Positions 1 through 6,035 of a stretch of 6,035 bases of DNA are shown here, piece after piece. Position 1 is the stretch's first letter. The number at the start of each line of letters is the position of its first letter. The notes under the pieces are model-generated. The model did no database searches. It was not told the origin of the DNA and was given only the letters and a program-made list of their open reading frames with translations. The DNA lies in contig CALGAA010000276.1 of assembly GCA_937952445.1 (NCBI GenBank), positions 1 to 6,035 of the forward strand, in the 5' to 3' direction. The position numbers were made by a program, and so were the translations under genes. This DNA is from an uncultured Bacteroidota bacterium (lineage in GTDB: Bacteria > Bacteroidota > Bacteroidia > Chitinophagales > Saprospiraceae).

Positions 1-964
1 CGATTCGCCCGACCGGTTACAGGTTTCTGATCCGCTGGCCCGCGCCTGTGGAATCATTCTCATCGGTCATCCTCAGGCTACGGTACGCCCTTTCGATTTG
101 GCGGATAAATGGCGGATCTCCGTGTCCGTTCCGGGGTTTTTGGAGATCGAATGGACAGATCAACGCCCTCCGCTGAGGATCATTCATACCCCCTTTGCCA
201 ATGAATACCGGATGAAGACCTATCTCGGATCCGAAAATCTGGAAGAAGAATTGCGTCAGGTACTCCAGAATCACTGGCAATCCCTCGTGGATCAGTACTG
301 CGATGCAAACGGTGTGAATGTGCTGATTTCCCACTTGTTTGTGGTCGAACGCAATCAACCACTGCCCGAAGAACCAGACGGGGAAAAACCGATCGTCATC
401 GGAAATGCCCAGGTAATCTATTCCGATAATCTCCCCACCGGTATCCAATACGCTGCATTGGGCCATTTGCACCGATACCAGGTGGTAAAAGGACGTGACT
501 ATCCCATCGTGTACAGCAGTAGTCCGCTGTGTTATAGTTTTTCGGAAAGCGGACAGACCAAATATGCCGTACTGGTACAGGTAGGACCAGGGGAGAAGGC
601 TCACATAGAAAAGTTCCCCTTTTCAAGCGGAAAGGAATTGCACCGTGTCCGGTTTGAATCGGTGGATCAAGCCGTTGAATGGTTGGGAAACAATCCGGAT
701 GGTCTGGTCGAACTGACCCTGATGACGGAGCAATATCTTACTGCTTCAGATAAGAAACGTTTGTATGAGGTGCACCAGGGAATCGTGACCATTATCCCTG
801 ATATCCAGGCCGATGCTTCAGGTGGGGAGCTCGGGCCTCATATCCGTTTGGATCAATCGATGTCCGAATTATTTAAAGATTATTTTCATTTCCGTAACGG
901 ACAGGATCCATCTCCTGAATTGATGGATTTGTTTCGTGAGATTCAGTCACAAACCGAATTATGA
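1..964 (+). CDS. sbcD: SbcD, nuclease subunit of the SbcCD (Mre11-Rad50 type) exonuclease, 5' end missing
   Basis: SbcD is the Mn-dependent phosphoesterase of the cytoplasmic SbcCD complex, which cuts DNA hairpins and processes double-strand ends together with the ATPase SbcC. The reading frame is open from base 2 (about 320 codons) to a TGA at 962-964. The visible protein starts DSPDRL, which fits the family GNHDS motif, so the window appears to open at the D of GNHD; the earlier metal-binding motifs (DxH, GDxxD) lie upstream. Still visible are the ISHLF motif (His at 332-334) and GHLH at 461-472, whose histidines match metal ligands of the family, followed by YSSSPL and SFSE, the usual end of the phosphoesterase core. 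The last roughly 100 residues match the C-terminal capping region that contacts SbcC. The TTG at 98 is an internal codon, not a start. The gene overlaps sbcC by 4 bp. I see no frameshift or lesion in the visible part. Confidence 0.93.
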   Translation, partial: DSPDRLQVSDPLARACGIILIGHPQATVRPFDLADKWRISVSVPGFLEIEWTDQRPPLRIIHTPFANEYRMKTYLGSENLEEELRQVLQNHWQSLVDQYCDANGVNVLISHLFVVERNQPLPEEPDGEKPIVIGNAQVIYSDNLPTGIQYAALGHLHRYQVVKGRDYPIVYSSSPLCYSFSESGQTKYAVLVQVGPGEKAHIEKFPFSSGKELHRVRFESVDQAVEWLGNNPDGLVELTLMTEQYLTASDKKRLYEVHQGIVTIIPDIQADASGGELGPHIRLDQSMSELFKDYFHFRNGQDPSPELMDLFREIQSQTEL

Positions 965-3900
965 TACCTGTAAAACTGACACTCCAGGGGATATATTCCT
1001 ACCAAAGTACACCCCAGTCGATCGAATTTGGCCCGCTGCTTGATGCCGGTAATTTTGGCATTTTTGGCGCGGTAGGATCTGGAAAATCCACCATTCTCGA
1101 AGCGATCAGTCTGGCGTTGTATGGCGATATTGAACGGCTCAATAAACGCGACGAGCGCAATTACAATATGATGAACCTCAAATCGGATCGGTTAATGATT
1201 GAATTTGAGTTTCGCAACTACAACGGCGAATTGTTCCGATTTGAATGTGAGGGACGGCGAAACAGCAAAAACTTTCGCGATGTACCCACCTACAGACGCA
1301 AAGCATCCCAATGGGCCGATTCCCGGTGGGTTCCAATGGATCATGCCGACGGCGAAAAGGTGACCGGTATTTCGTACCAGAATTTTAAGCGTACGGTCAT
1401 CGTACCTCAGGGGCATTTTCAGGATTTTCTGGGTCTGACACCAGGCGACCGCTCCCAAATGCTGCAAGAGCTTTTTCACCTGGACAAATACGATTTGTCA
1501 GAACGGACAAAAAAGTTGGTGGATCAAAACCTGGAGGCACTTCACCATATTCAGGGCCAACTCGTGGGATATGAACAGGTGACCAGCGAAAATATCGCTG
1601 AAGCCGAAAAAGACTTGCTGGGTATTCGGGAACAACTGGAGAAAAACAATGAGTCACTCCAGCGATTGAAGGAGCAGGTGGAGCAATCGACCCAACTCAA
1701 ACAATTGTGGGACCGCCAAAAAGAACAAAATAGCCGGTACCATTCCCTGAAAGAACAGGGAGAAGAAATTCGTCAGACCCGACACCGGATTCGATTGGTC
1801 CAGGAGGCCAGGGAAAAGTTTTCTTTTCGATTTTCCCGAATAGATGCGCTTCGCCAGTCCGTGGATCAAATGGACCGGAAAATTCAAAACCTGACCGCGC
1901 AGGAAGAGAAAATGAAAAAGCGGGTGGAAGAGGTTGCTGTTCGGTATCAGGCTTTGCAAAAAGCAGTGGACCAACACGAACATCATGGCGAAATATCGAG
2001 GCAGTATGCTCTGGCGTCGAAATGGTCCATTTTGCATGAAGATCTCCAAACCATCCGGTCTAGGGTGGAGAAAGGAAATGAGGTCGTGCTCAACCTTCAA
2101 AAAGACATTACGACAAAACAAAGCGAGATTTCCTCGATTGAGAAGGAGCTCCAATCACAATACACCGGAATAAAAGATCGGGAATTGCTTTTACAGCTCA
2201 AAAATGGATTTAATCGGATGACCGAGCTGCGAAATCAATTACAGAAAATCCAGTTGCGACAGAGCAAGAGCAATCAAAAAATGGAAGCTGACCTTGCAGA
2301 TTTTTGTGAGAAATATCATGTGAAATGGCTCGAATCTGAAAATGCACCGGACGTATCGAGTCTCGATGCCCGACTGGAAGAGTTACAACGACTTTTGGAA
2401 AAATCTAATCAAAATTTGAACGAGCTCAATATCCAATCAGAGTTGGCCAGGTACGTGGCTCAACTAACATCGGGTGAGGCCTGTCCCCTATGCGGATCAA
2501 CTGATCATCCCGCTCCGGCCCATATCGCCTCGGTCGAAAATCAAATGGCCTCGATCACCCGGGAAATCAAGACCAGAGAAGAAGAAATCAGAAAACTGCA
2601 AGCCGGGCTGGTGGAGTGGAATAGCCTGAAGAAAAGCATCCGGCAGCACGAAGAAAACCAAAAGCACGATTTGGAGGAACGGAACCAATTGGATCTCAGC
2701 CGAAAGGAATTGGAAGACATGCTACTGCCCCATCAGGAAAAATATCCCGATGCCACGGCAGTGACGACGGCCCTGGAAGAAACAGAGCGAATTCTTTCCA
2801 TGATCCAGTCCCTGGAAGCCCGCTTAAAGTCCATTCGTCAAACAGTGGGAGAGGAGACGGAAAAACTGGATTCTTACCGTTCTAAAATTGCTGAGATCAA
2901 GAATTTGGCGGAAAGAAAAGGTGGTGAACTGGAATCAGTCGAAACCCAGCTCAGTGAAACCGTGAAAATGGAACTGAAATCCCGGACACCGGAAGATTGG
3001 AAAAGGCGTTCGGAATCCCTGTTGCACCAAATCGAGCAGGAAAAGGCAGATTTCCGGGCAATCGCAGCGGAGCGTGACCGTGTTTCACAAGAGCATACTC
3101 AATTAAAGACAAACCTGGAGAATTCCCGATCGTACCGGGATAGAGAAGCCAGTCAGCTTGCCGAGGCGGAAAAAATGTTGATGGAAGTTCTTGAGCAATC
3201 CAGTTTTGAATCGGTCGAATCGATCAGGGAAGTATTACAACTCGATGTTGATGTAGATTCAGAGTTGGATCGGATTGCAAAATACGACCGGGATGTGCAC
3301 GTGTTGGAAGTTTCCCTCGCCGAACTGAAGGCGCAGATCGGGGAGCGAGTTTTTGATTCCAGGGCTCACGATGAATTGATAACTCAATTTACGACCAGGG
3401 AAAAAGAATTGGCCCGGGACCGGGAACAGGCGATGTATCAGACCAAAAGGCTGGAGGAACTACGCAAGCGGCTCGATGAGAAGAAAAAATTGGAAGAGCA
3501 GCGAGATGTGCTTCAACTCCGTGGTGAAAATCTGAAGGTATTGGAGGGGTTGTTTAAAGGGAAGAAATTTGTGGATTACGTCAGTACCGTTTATCTACGG
3601 GAGATTTGTGAAATTGCCAACCGACGGTTTCGAAAACTGACCAACAACCATTTTGCTCTGGTACTGGGAGAGGATAACCAGTTTTTAATTCGGGATTTTC
3701 TACACGATGGCCAGATAAGGAGTGTGAAAACGCTTTCAGGAGGGCAGGTTTTTCAGGTGTCTTTATGTCTTGCCCTGGCACTGGCAGAGAGTATCCAAAG
3801 CCGAAATCATACCCAACAAAATTTCTTCTTTCTCGATGAGGGATTTGGAACTTTGGACGGAGATGCTTTGCGGATGGTCATGGAGACATTGAAGTCGCTA

Positions 3901-4023
3901 CGGCAGGAAGGACGGGTAGTGGGGTTGATCTCGCACGTGGAGTCCATGCAGCAGGAAATGGATATGTATCTGCATATCGTTAATGATCCGGAAAGGGGAA
4001 GTCAGATCAAGAAAAGTTATTGA
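961..4023 (+). CDS. sbcC: SbcC, SMC/Rad50-like ATPase subunit of SbcCD
   Basis: SbcC is the ATPase and DNA-tethering subunit of the SbcCD nuclease; ATP binding and hydrolysis control access of DNA ends to the SbcD active sites. The 1020-residue protein is full length for the family. Its N-terminal ABC half carries Walker A GAVGSGKST (residues 36-44) and a Q-loop at VPQGHF (Gln150). From about residue 180 to 500 and again from about 520 to 860 it is rich in Glu, Lys, Gln and Leu, as expected for two antiparallel coiled-coil arms. At the apex lies the zinc hook CPLC (Cys508 and Cys511), which dimerises Rad50-type proteins through Zn. The C-terminal half has the ABC signature LSGGQ (925-929), Walker B FFFLDE (Asp959, catalytic Glu960), the D-loop beginning GFGTLD (961-966) and an H-loop His992. 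The ATG at 961 overlaps the sbcD stop as ATGA, giving translational coupling; no clear Shine-Dalgarno sequence precedes it. All key residues are present. Confidence 0.97.
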   Translation: MIPVKLTLQGIYSYQSTPQSIEFGPLLDAGNFGIFGAVGSGKSTILEAISLALYGDIERLNKRDERNYNMMNLKSDRLMIEFEFRNYNGELFRFECEGRRNSKNFRDVPTYRRKASQWADSRWVPMDHADGEKVTGISYQNFKRTVIVPQGHFQDFLGLTPGDRSQMLQELFHLDKYDLSERTKKLVDQNLEALHHIQGQLVGYEQVTSENIAEAEKDLLGIREQLEKNNESLQRLKEQVEQSTQLKQLWDRQKEQNSRYHSLKEQGEEIRQTRHRIRLVQEAREKFSFRFSRIDALRQSVDQMDRKIQNLTAQEEKMKKRVEEVAVRYQALQKAVDQHEHHGEISRQYALASKWSILHEDLQTIRSRVEKGNEVVLNLQKDITTKQSEISSIEKELQSQYTGIKDRELLLQLKNGFNRMTELRNQLQKIQLRQSKSNQKMEADLADFCEKYHVKWLESENAPDVSSLDARLEELQRLLEKSNQNLNELNIQSELARYVAQLTSGEACPLCGSTDHPAPAHIASVENQMASITREIKTREEEIRKLQAGLVEWNSLKKSIRQHEENQKHDLEERNQLDLSRKELEDMLLPHQEKYPDATAVTTALEETERILSMIQSLEARLKSIRQTVGEETEKLDSYRSKIAEIKNLAERKGGELESVETQLSETVKMELKSRTPEDWKRRSESLLHQIEQEKADFRAIAAERDRVSQEHTQLKTNLENSRSYRDREASQLAEAEKMLMEVLEQSSFESVESIREVLQLDVDVDSELDRIAKYDRDVHVLEVSLAELKAQIGERVFDSRAHDELITQFTTREKELARDREQAMYQTKRLEELRKRLDEKKKLEEQRDVLQLRGENLKVLEGLFKGKKFVDYVSTVYLREICEIANRRFRKLTNNHFALVLGEDNQFLIRDFLHDGQIRSVKTLSGGQVFQVSLCLALALAESIQSRNHTQQNFFFLDEGFGTLDGDALRMVMETLKSLRQEGRVVGLISHVESMQQEMDMYLHIVNDPERGSQIKKSY

Positions 4024-4049
4024 TGCCGGAAATAAGAAGTTTTACGGTT

Positions 4050-4074
4050 TCGGGAAAGAAAGACCCGGTTTTTT
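4050..4074 (+). terminator. Weak candidate intrinsic terminator of sbcDC
   Basis: Just after the sbcC stop, CGGG (4051-4054) can pair with CCCG (4064-4067), extended by a U-G pair (4050 with 4068). The loop is A-rich and 9 nt long, and six T follow directly (4069-4074). The order of stem then T-run on the + strand fits an intrinsic terminator for the sbcDC transcript, but a stem of 4-5 pairs is short, so this is only a candidate. Confidence 0.3.
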
Positions 4075-4110
4075 GGCTTTAATAAGGTCTCTTTAGATTT
4101 AATCATTTGT

Positions 4111-4142
4111 CTGAATACCAGTTCAATATGGTTGGTATTCGG
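4111..4142 (+). repeat. Inverted repeat (hairpin) in the convergent gap after sbcC
   Basis: GAATACCA (4113-4120) and TGGTATTC (4133-4140) are exact inverted copies. The stem extends outward by a U-G and a C-G pair and inward by two wobble pairs, giving about 12 pairs around an 8-nt loop in a + strand RNA. In a - strand RNA the wobble pairs become A-C mismatches, so the structure favours the sbcC side. No T-run follows, so it is not a standard intrinsic terminator; it may protect or shape the 3' end of the sbcDC mRNA, or be chance. Confidence 0.45.
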
Positions 4143-4246
4143 AGATGTTTAGACCCACGTTATTTGTAATTATCTAAAAAAATTCACATACCATTTCTTC
4201 CAGATTTTCCTGCCTGGTACTCATGGGAGTGTGCTCGTTCATAGAA

Positions 4247-4269
4247 AGCGGTTTCAGGCGTTTACCGCT
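4247..4269 (-). terminator. Weak hairpin at the hemW stop, possible terminator
   Basis: AGCGGT (4247-4252) and ACCGCT (4264-4269) form a perfect 6-bp inverted repeat with an 11-nt loop that overlaps the first base of the hemW stop codon. Read on the - strand it is followed by TTCTAT, a poor T-tract. It is the best-placed structure for ending the hemW transcript, but the short stem and broken T-run make it uncertain. Confidence 0.2.
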
Positions 4270-5399
4270 CAGTCCACATAAAAGAAATCGGCGATAATCT
4301 GATCCGCCAGCGCCTGACCGGAAAGGGAGAGGGTGACATTTTCACCCTTTTGGGTAAGGAAACCCTGGTCCAGCCCATGCCGGAGTGCCTGGTAGAATTC
4401 CTGTTGGATTTCTTCGTTAAATGTTTCGACCACGGATGTCTCGATCCCCCACATGGTTCGCAATCCGGTCATCAGATATTCGTTGTAGCGATCTGCTTCA
4501 CTCAAATTTTCGGTTTCCCAAAAAACATCGTGCGAATCCAGTGCGGATACATACTTGCGGTTATCCGCCACGTTCCAGCGACGGCGAAACCCATCATACG
4601 AATGGGCAGAGGGACCGATGCCGATATAAGGTTTGTTTTTCCAATAGTTGGTATTGTGAACGGCCATTCTTCCAGGTAAAGCATAATTGGAAATTTCATA
4701 ATGGATATATCCGCTGTCCATTAAATATTCCCTGGCCGCATAGTATTGGTCCAGTGCGGTCTGATCATCAGGTAGTTCCAATAATCCTTTTCGGAGCATA
4801 TAATGGATAGCGGTTCGCTCCTCTATCGTCAGGTTGTAGCACGAAATGTGATCTATGGGATATTCCAACATCGTAGAAAGATTGGTCTGCCATTTCTCCA
4901 GGGTCGATCCGGGTAACCCAAAGATGAGGTCGGCCGAGACCGCTTCAAAACCCACCTGAAATATGCGATCCAGTGCTTTTCGGGCCTCCAGGGCATCGTG
5001 GGATCGGTTCATGACCCGCAGGTCGTCGTCATGAAAAGATTGAATCCCGATACTGATTCGTCGAACCGGGGTATGCCGTTTCAGATCGAGCAGGTAGGGC
5101 GTGCTGAGATCGTCGGGGTTGCATTCAATGGTCACTTCCTTCAATTGAACCTGATCATTAATCGAAGTTATTTTTGAAAACAATGCTTCTATATCATGGG
5201 GGGTCCAAAGAGAAGGTGTGCCTCCGCCCAGATAGATGGTTTCAATTGGAAGGCTTGAAATTTCCGCTGCCCGCAGGTCGATTTCTTTTAAAAGTGCGCG
5301 TTGCATATCGGGGAGACCCCGTAAATTGGTCGAAAAATGAAAGTTGCAATAGCTGCACTTTTGCTTGCAAAAAGGGATATGGATATAAATTCCAGCCAC
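4269..5399 (-). CDS. hemW: HemW, radical SAM heme chaperone (formerly HemN-like, coproporphyrinogen oxidase-like)
   Basis: HemW is a radical SAM protein that binds heme and a 4Fe-4S cluster and is thought to deliver heme to respiratory enzymes; it is often mislabelled as coproporphyrinogen III dehydrogenase. With the start used here it has 376 residues, normal for the family. The cluster motif is C11-x3-C15-x2-C18 followed by N-F. True HemN has a further Cys where this protein has Phe, so this is the HemW type. Also seen are GGGTPS (58-63, SAM-binding loop), ECNPDD (92-97), GIQSF (118-122), DLIFGLPG (157-164), the HemW-typical HNxxYW as HNTNYW (248-253) and GIGPSAHS (260-267). The GTG at 5399 gives MAGIYIHIPFC, where Bacteroidota HemW proteins usually begin. 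An upstream TTG at 5450 would add 17 Ser/Thr/Asn-rich residues and is less likely. The gene converges on sbcC and diverges from the gene to its right, so it is probably transcribed alone. Confidence 0.93.
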   Translation of the reverse strand: MAGIYIHIPFCKQKCSYCNFHFSTNLRGLPDMQRALLKEIDLRAAEISSLPIETIYLGGGTPSLWTPHDIEALFSKITSINDQVQLKEVTIECNPDDLSTPYLLDLKRHTPVRRISIGIQSFHDDDLRVMNRSHDALEARKALDRIFQVGFEAVSADLIFGLPGSTLEKWQTNLSTMLEYPIDHISCYNLTIEERTAIHYMLRKGLLELPDDQTALDQYYAAREYLMDSGYIHYEISNYALPGRMAVHNTNYWKNKPYIGIGPSAHSYDGFRRRWNVADNRKYVSALDSHDVFWETENLSEADRYNEYLMTGLRTMWGIETSVVETFNEEIQQEFYQALRHGLDQGFLTQKGENVTLSLSGQALADQIIADFFYVD

Positions 5400-5417
5400 A
5401 GATATAGAGGTTGTTGA

Positions 5418-5452
5418 CAGATTTACGTTAATTGAAGAATCCAATGACAAAA
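5418..5452 (-). promoter_or_regulatory. Possible Bacteroidota-type promoter of hemW
   Basis: Read on the - strand, TTTTG (5452-5448) is followed after 22 nt by TAAATCTG (5425-5418). This resembles the Bacteroidota -33 TTTG and -7 TAnnTTTG elements with one mismatch in the -7 and spacing slightly above the usual 19-21. It ends 18 nt before the GTG at 5399. If real, the transcript would begin downstream of the TTG at 5450 and exclude it, supporting the shorter hemW. The match is weak and could be chance in AT-rich DNA. Confidence 0.22.
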
Positions 5453-5582
5453 CGATTCGTATATATCATCTTCTTGCTCGTATGCCCATTATTAATGTGG
5501 CGAATCTTGAGTTTCTACCGGTATTTCTGCGATTTTATAACCAACTCCTCCCTTTCTTTGGTCGGTAGGTCAGTTTACCCGG

Positions 5583-5595
5583 CAAAAGCCTTTTG
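5583..5595. repeat. Short perfect inverted repeat CAAAAG-C-CTTTTG
   Basis: CAAAAG (5583-5588) and CTTTTG (5590-5595) are exact inverted copies around one base, in the divergent gap about 50 bp before the probable start of the right-hand gene. Its size and place would suit a dimeric regulator site. The spacer is too short for an RNA hairpin using the full stem. There is no second copy in the gap, so function is unproven. Confidence 0.3.
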
Positions 5596-5644
5596 TAATC
5601 TCAGAAAAGGGTGGCATCCCTCTTTCGATTTGCCAAAAAATAAT

Positions 5645-6035
5645 TTGAAAAATCATTTCAGGCACTTATCATTCGCCGCACTTGGTTTACTAATGGCAAA
5701 GGTATCATTTTGCCAGGAGAACCCCATCGGTGTTTTTGAAATAAAGGGATGTAGTACGCTGGATGAGAATAGGTTGGATACTATGAACAGCATTTCAGAG
5801 ATTATGTTGGTATTGTTCCGGGACGGGTATCCGTATGCCATGGTTGACAGCAGTGTTTCCGGAGCAGACGGGCGTACGGTATATCAAATCGTCTGTGGTC
5901 CGCGGTTTCGATATGTCGAAGTCAACTGGACGGGGGACCAGATAGATACCTTATCGCTTGCTCTACATACCAACCGGGTTTACCGGTGGGAAGAGGTGAT
6001 GGTTCCCCGTCAGGACGTTCTGATCCGCCTGGCCA
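5645..6035 (+). CDS. Exported protein, probable Omp85/BamA-TamA family outer-membrane protein (N-terminal part, cut by the window end)
   Basis: The frame is open to the window end with no stop, giving 130 visible residues from a TTG at 5645. The first 23 or so residues look like a signal peptide: a basic start (KNHFRH), a hydrophobic core (LSFAALGLLMA) and a possible cleavage near SFC-QE. The residue before that Cys is Phe, which does not fit a lipobox. The mature part then shows a repeated beta/alpha pattern with GYPYAMVDS (61-69), GPRFRY (85-90) and VYRWEEV (112-118). This order resembles the POTRA-like N-terminal region of Bacteroidota Omp85-type proteins, which insert proteins into or move them across the outer membrane. 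The barrel that would confirm this lies outside the window. The same frame stays open back to an ATG at 5444, but those 67 extra codons look non-coding and would overlap the longer hemW form. The TTG has the A-rich leader (CCAAAAAATAA) typical of this phylum. An ATG at 5693 would delete the signal peptide. Gene fairly sure; family moderately so. Confidence 0.55.
   Translation, partial: MKNHFRHLSFAALGLLMAKVSFCQENPIGVFEIKGCSTLDENRLDTMNSISEIMLVLFRDGYPYAMVDSSVSGADGRTVYQIVCGPRFRYVEVNWTGDQIDTLSLALHTNRVYRWEEVMVPRQDVLIRLA

Noticed and set aside
17..604. - strand open frame of 195 codons opposite sbcD
   Set aside because: sbcD on the + strand carries conserved nuclease motifs over the same bases; the reverse frame shows no family features.
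1654..2154. Long - strand open frame within sbcC rich in Phe and Leu
   Set aside because: It is the antisense shadow of the Lys/Glu/Gln-rich coiled coil of sbcC; the hydrophobic look comes from reading AAA, GAA and CAA codons backwards.
961..4023. SbcCD as part of an unusual defence or fused nuclease system
   Set aside because: Both genes have standard size, order, motifs and the usual ATGA overlap, and no defence or mobile gene is beside them in this window.
4176..4182. Run of seven A (U-run on the - strand) as a hemW terminator
   Set aside because: No plausible stem lies immediately before it on the - strand.
4223..4297. Tiny + strand reading frame of about 24 codons starting at ATG 4223
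   Set aside because: It overlaps the 3' end of hemW in antisense, has no start context and no recognisable protein features.
4350..4810. + strand open frames opposite hemW
   Set aside because: HemW motifs are continuous on the - strand here; the opposite frames are shadows.
5414..5442. TTGACA (5414-5419) on the + strand as a sigma70-type -35 box
   Set aside because: At 17-18 bp spacing the next hexamer (GAATCC or AATCCA) does not resemble TATAAT, and the Bacteroidota housekeeping sigma factor does not use this pair.

Overview
The window looks like an ordinary chromosomal stretch from a mid-GC member of the Bacteroidota. This rests on protein style (SbcD and SbcC of the Bacteroidota type, HemW beginning MAGIYIHIPFC, an Omp85-like fragment with Bacteroidota-style motifs), on A-rich rather than Shine-Dalgarno-like sequence before the starts, and on one weak match to the Bacteroidota -33/-7 promoter pattern. 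I do not assign a genus. No mobile element, CRISPR array, rRNA or tRNA was seen.

Layout, left to right. (1) Positions 1-964, + strand: the 3' part of sbcD, the Mre11-type nuclease subunit of the SbcCD complex. The window opens inside the conserved GNHD motif, so the first catalytic motifs lie outside it. (2) Positions 961-4023, + strand: a complete sbcC, the SMC/Rad50-like ATPase, with Walker A, Q-loop, CPLC zinc hook, signature, Walker B and H-loop all intact. It overlaps sbcD by ATGA, so the two form a tightly coupled operon. (3) Positions 4024-4268: a convergent, AT-rich gap with several weak hairpins that may end the two converging transcripts. (4) Positions 4269-5399, - strand: hemW, a radical-SAM heme chaperone formerly called HemN-like or coproporphyrinogen oxidase-like. 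A GTG start at 5399 fits the family better than the longer TTG start at 5450. (5) Positions 5400-5644: a divergent gap with a possible hemW promoter and a small perfect inverted repeat. (6) Positions 5645-6035, + strand: the 5' end of an exported protein that runs off the window and resembles the N-terminal POTRA-like part of Bacteroidota Omp85/BamA/TamA-family outer-membrane proteins.

SbcC and SbcD work together as an ATP-driven nuclease on hairpin, palindromic and blocked DNA ends. HemW and the Omp85-like protein have no evident link to it or to each other, so this reads as housekeeping genes placed side by side. I found no convincing sign of an undescribed system. The points most worth a second look are the edge gene, the hemW start and the hairpins in the convergent gap.
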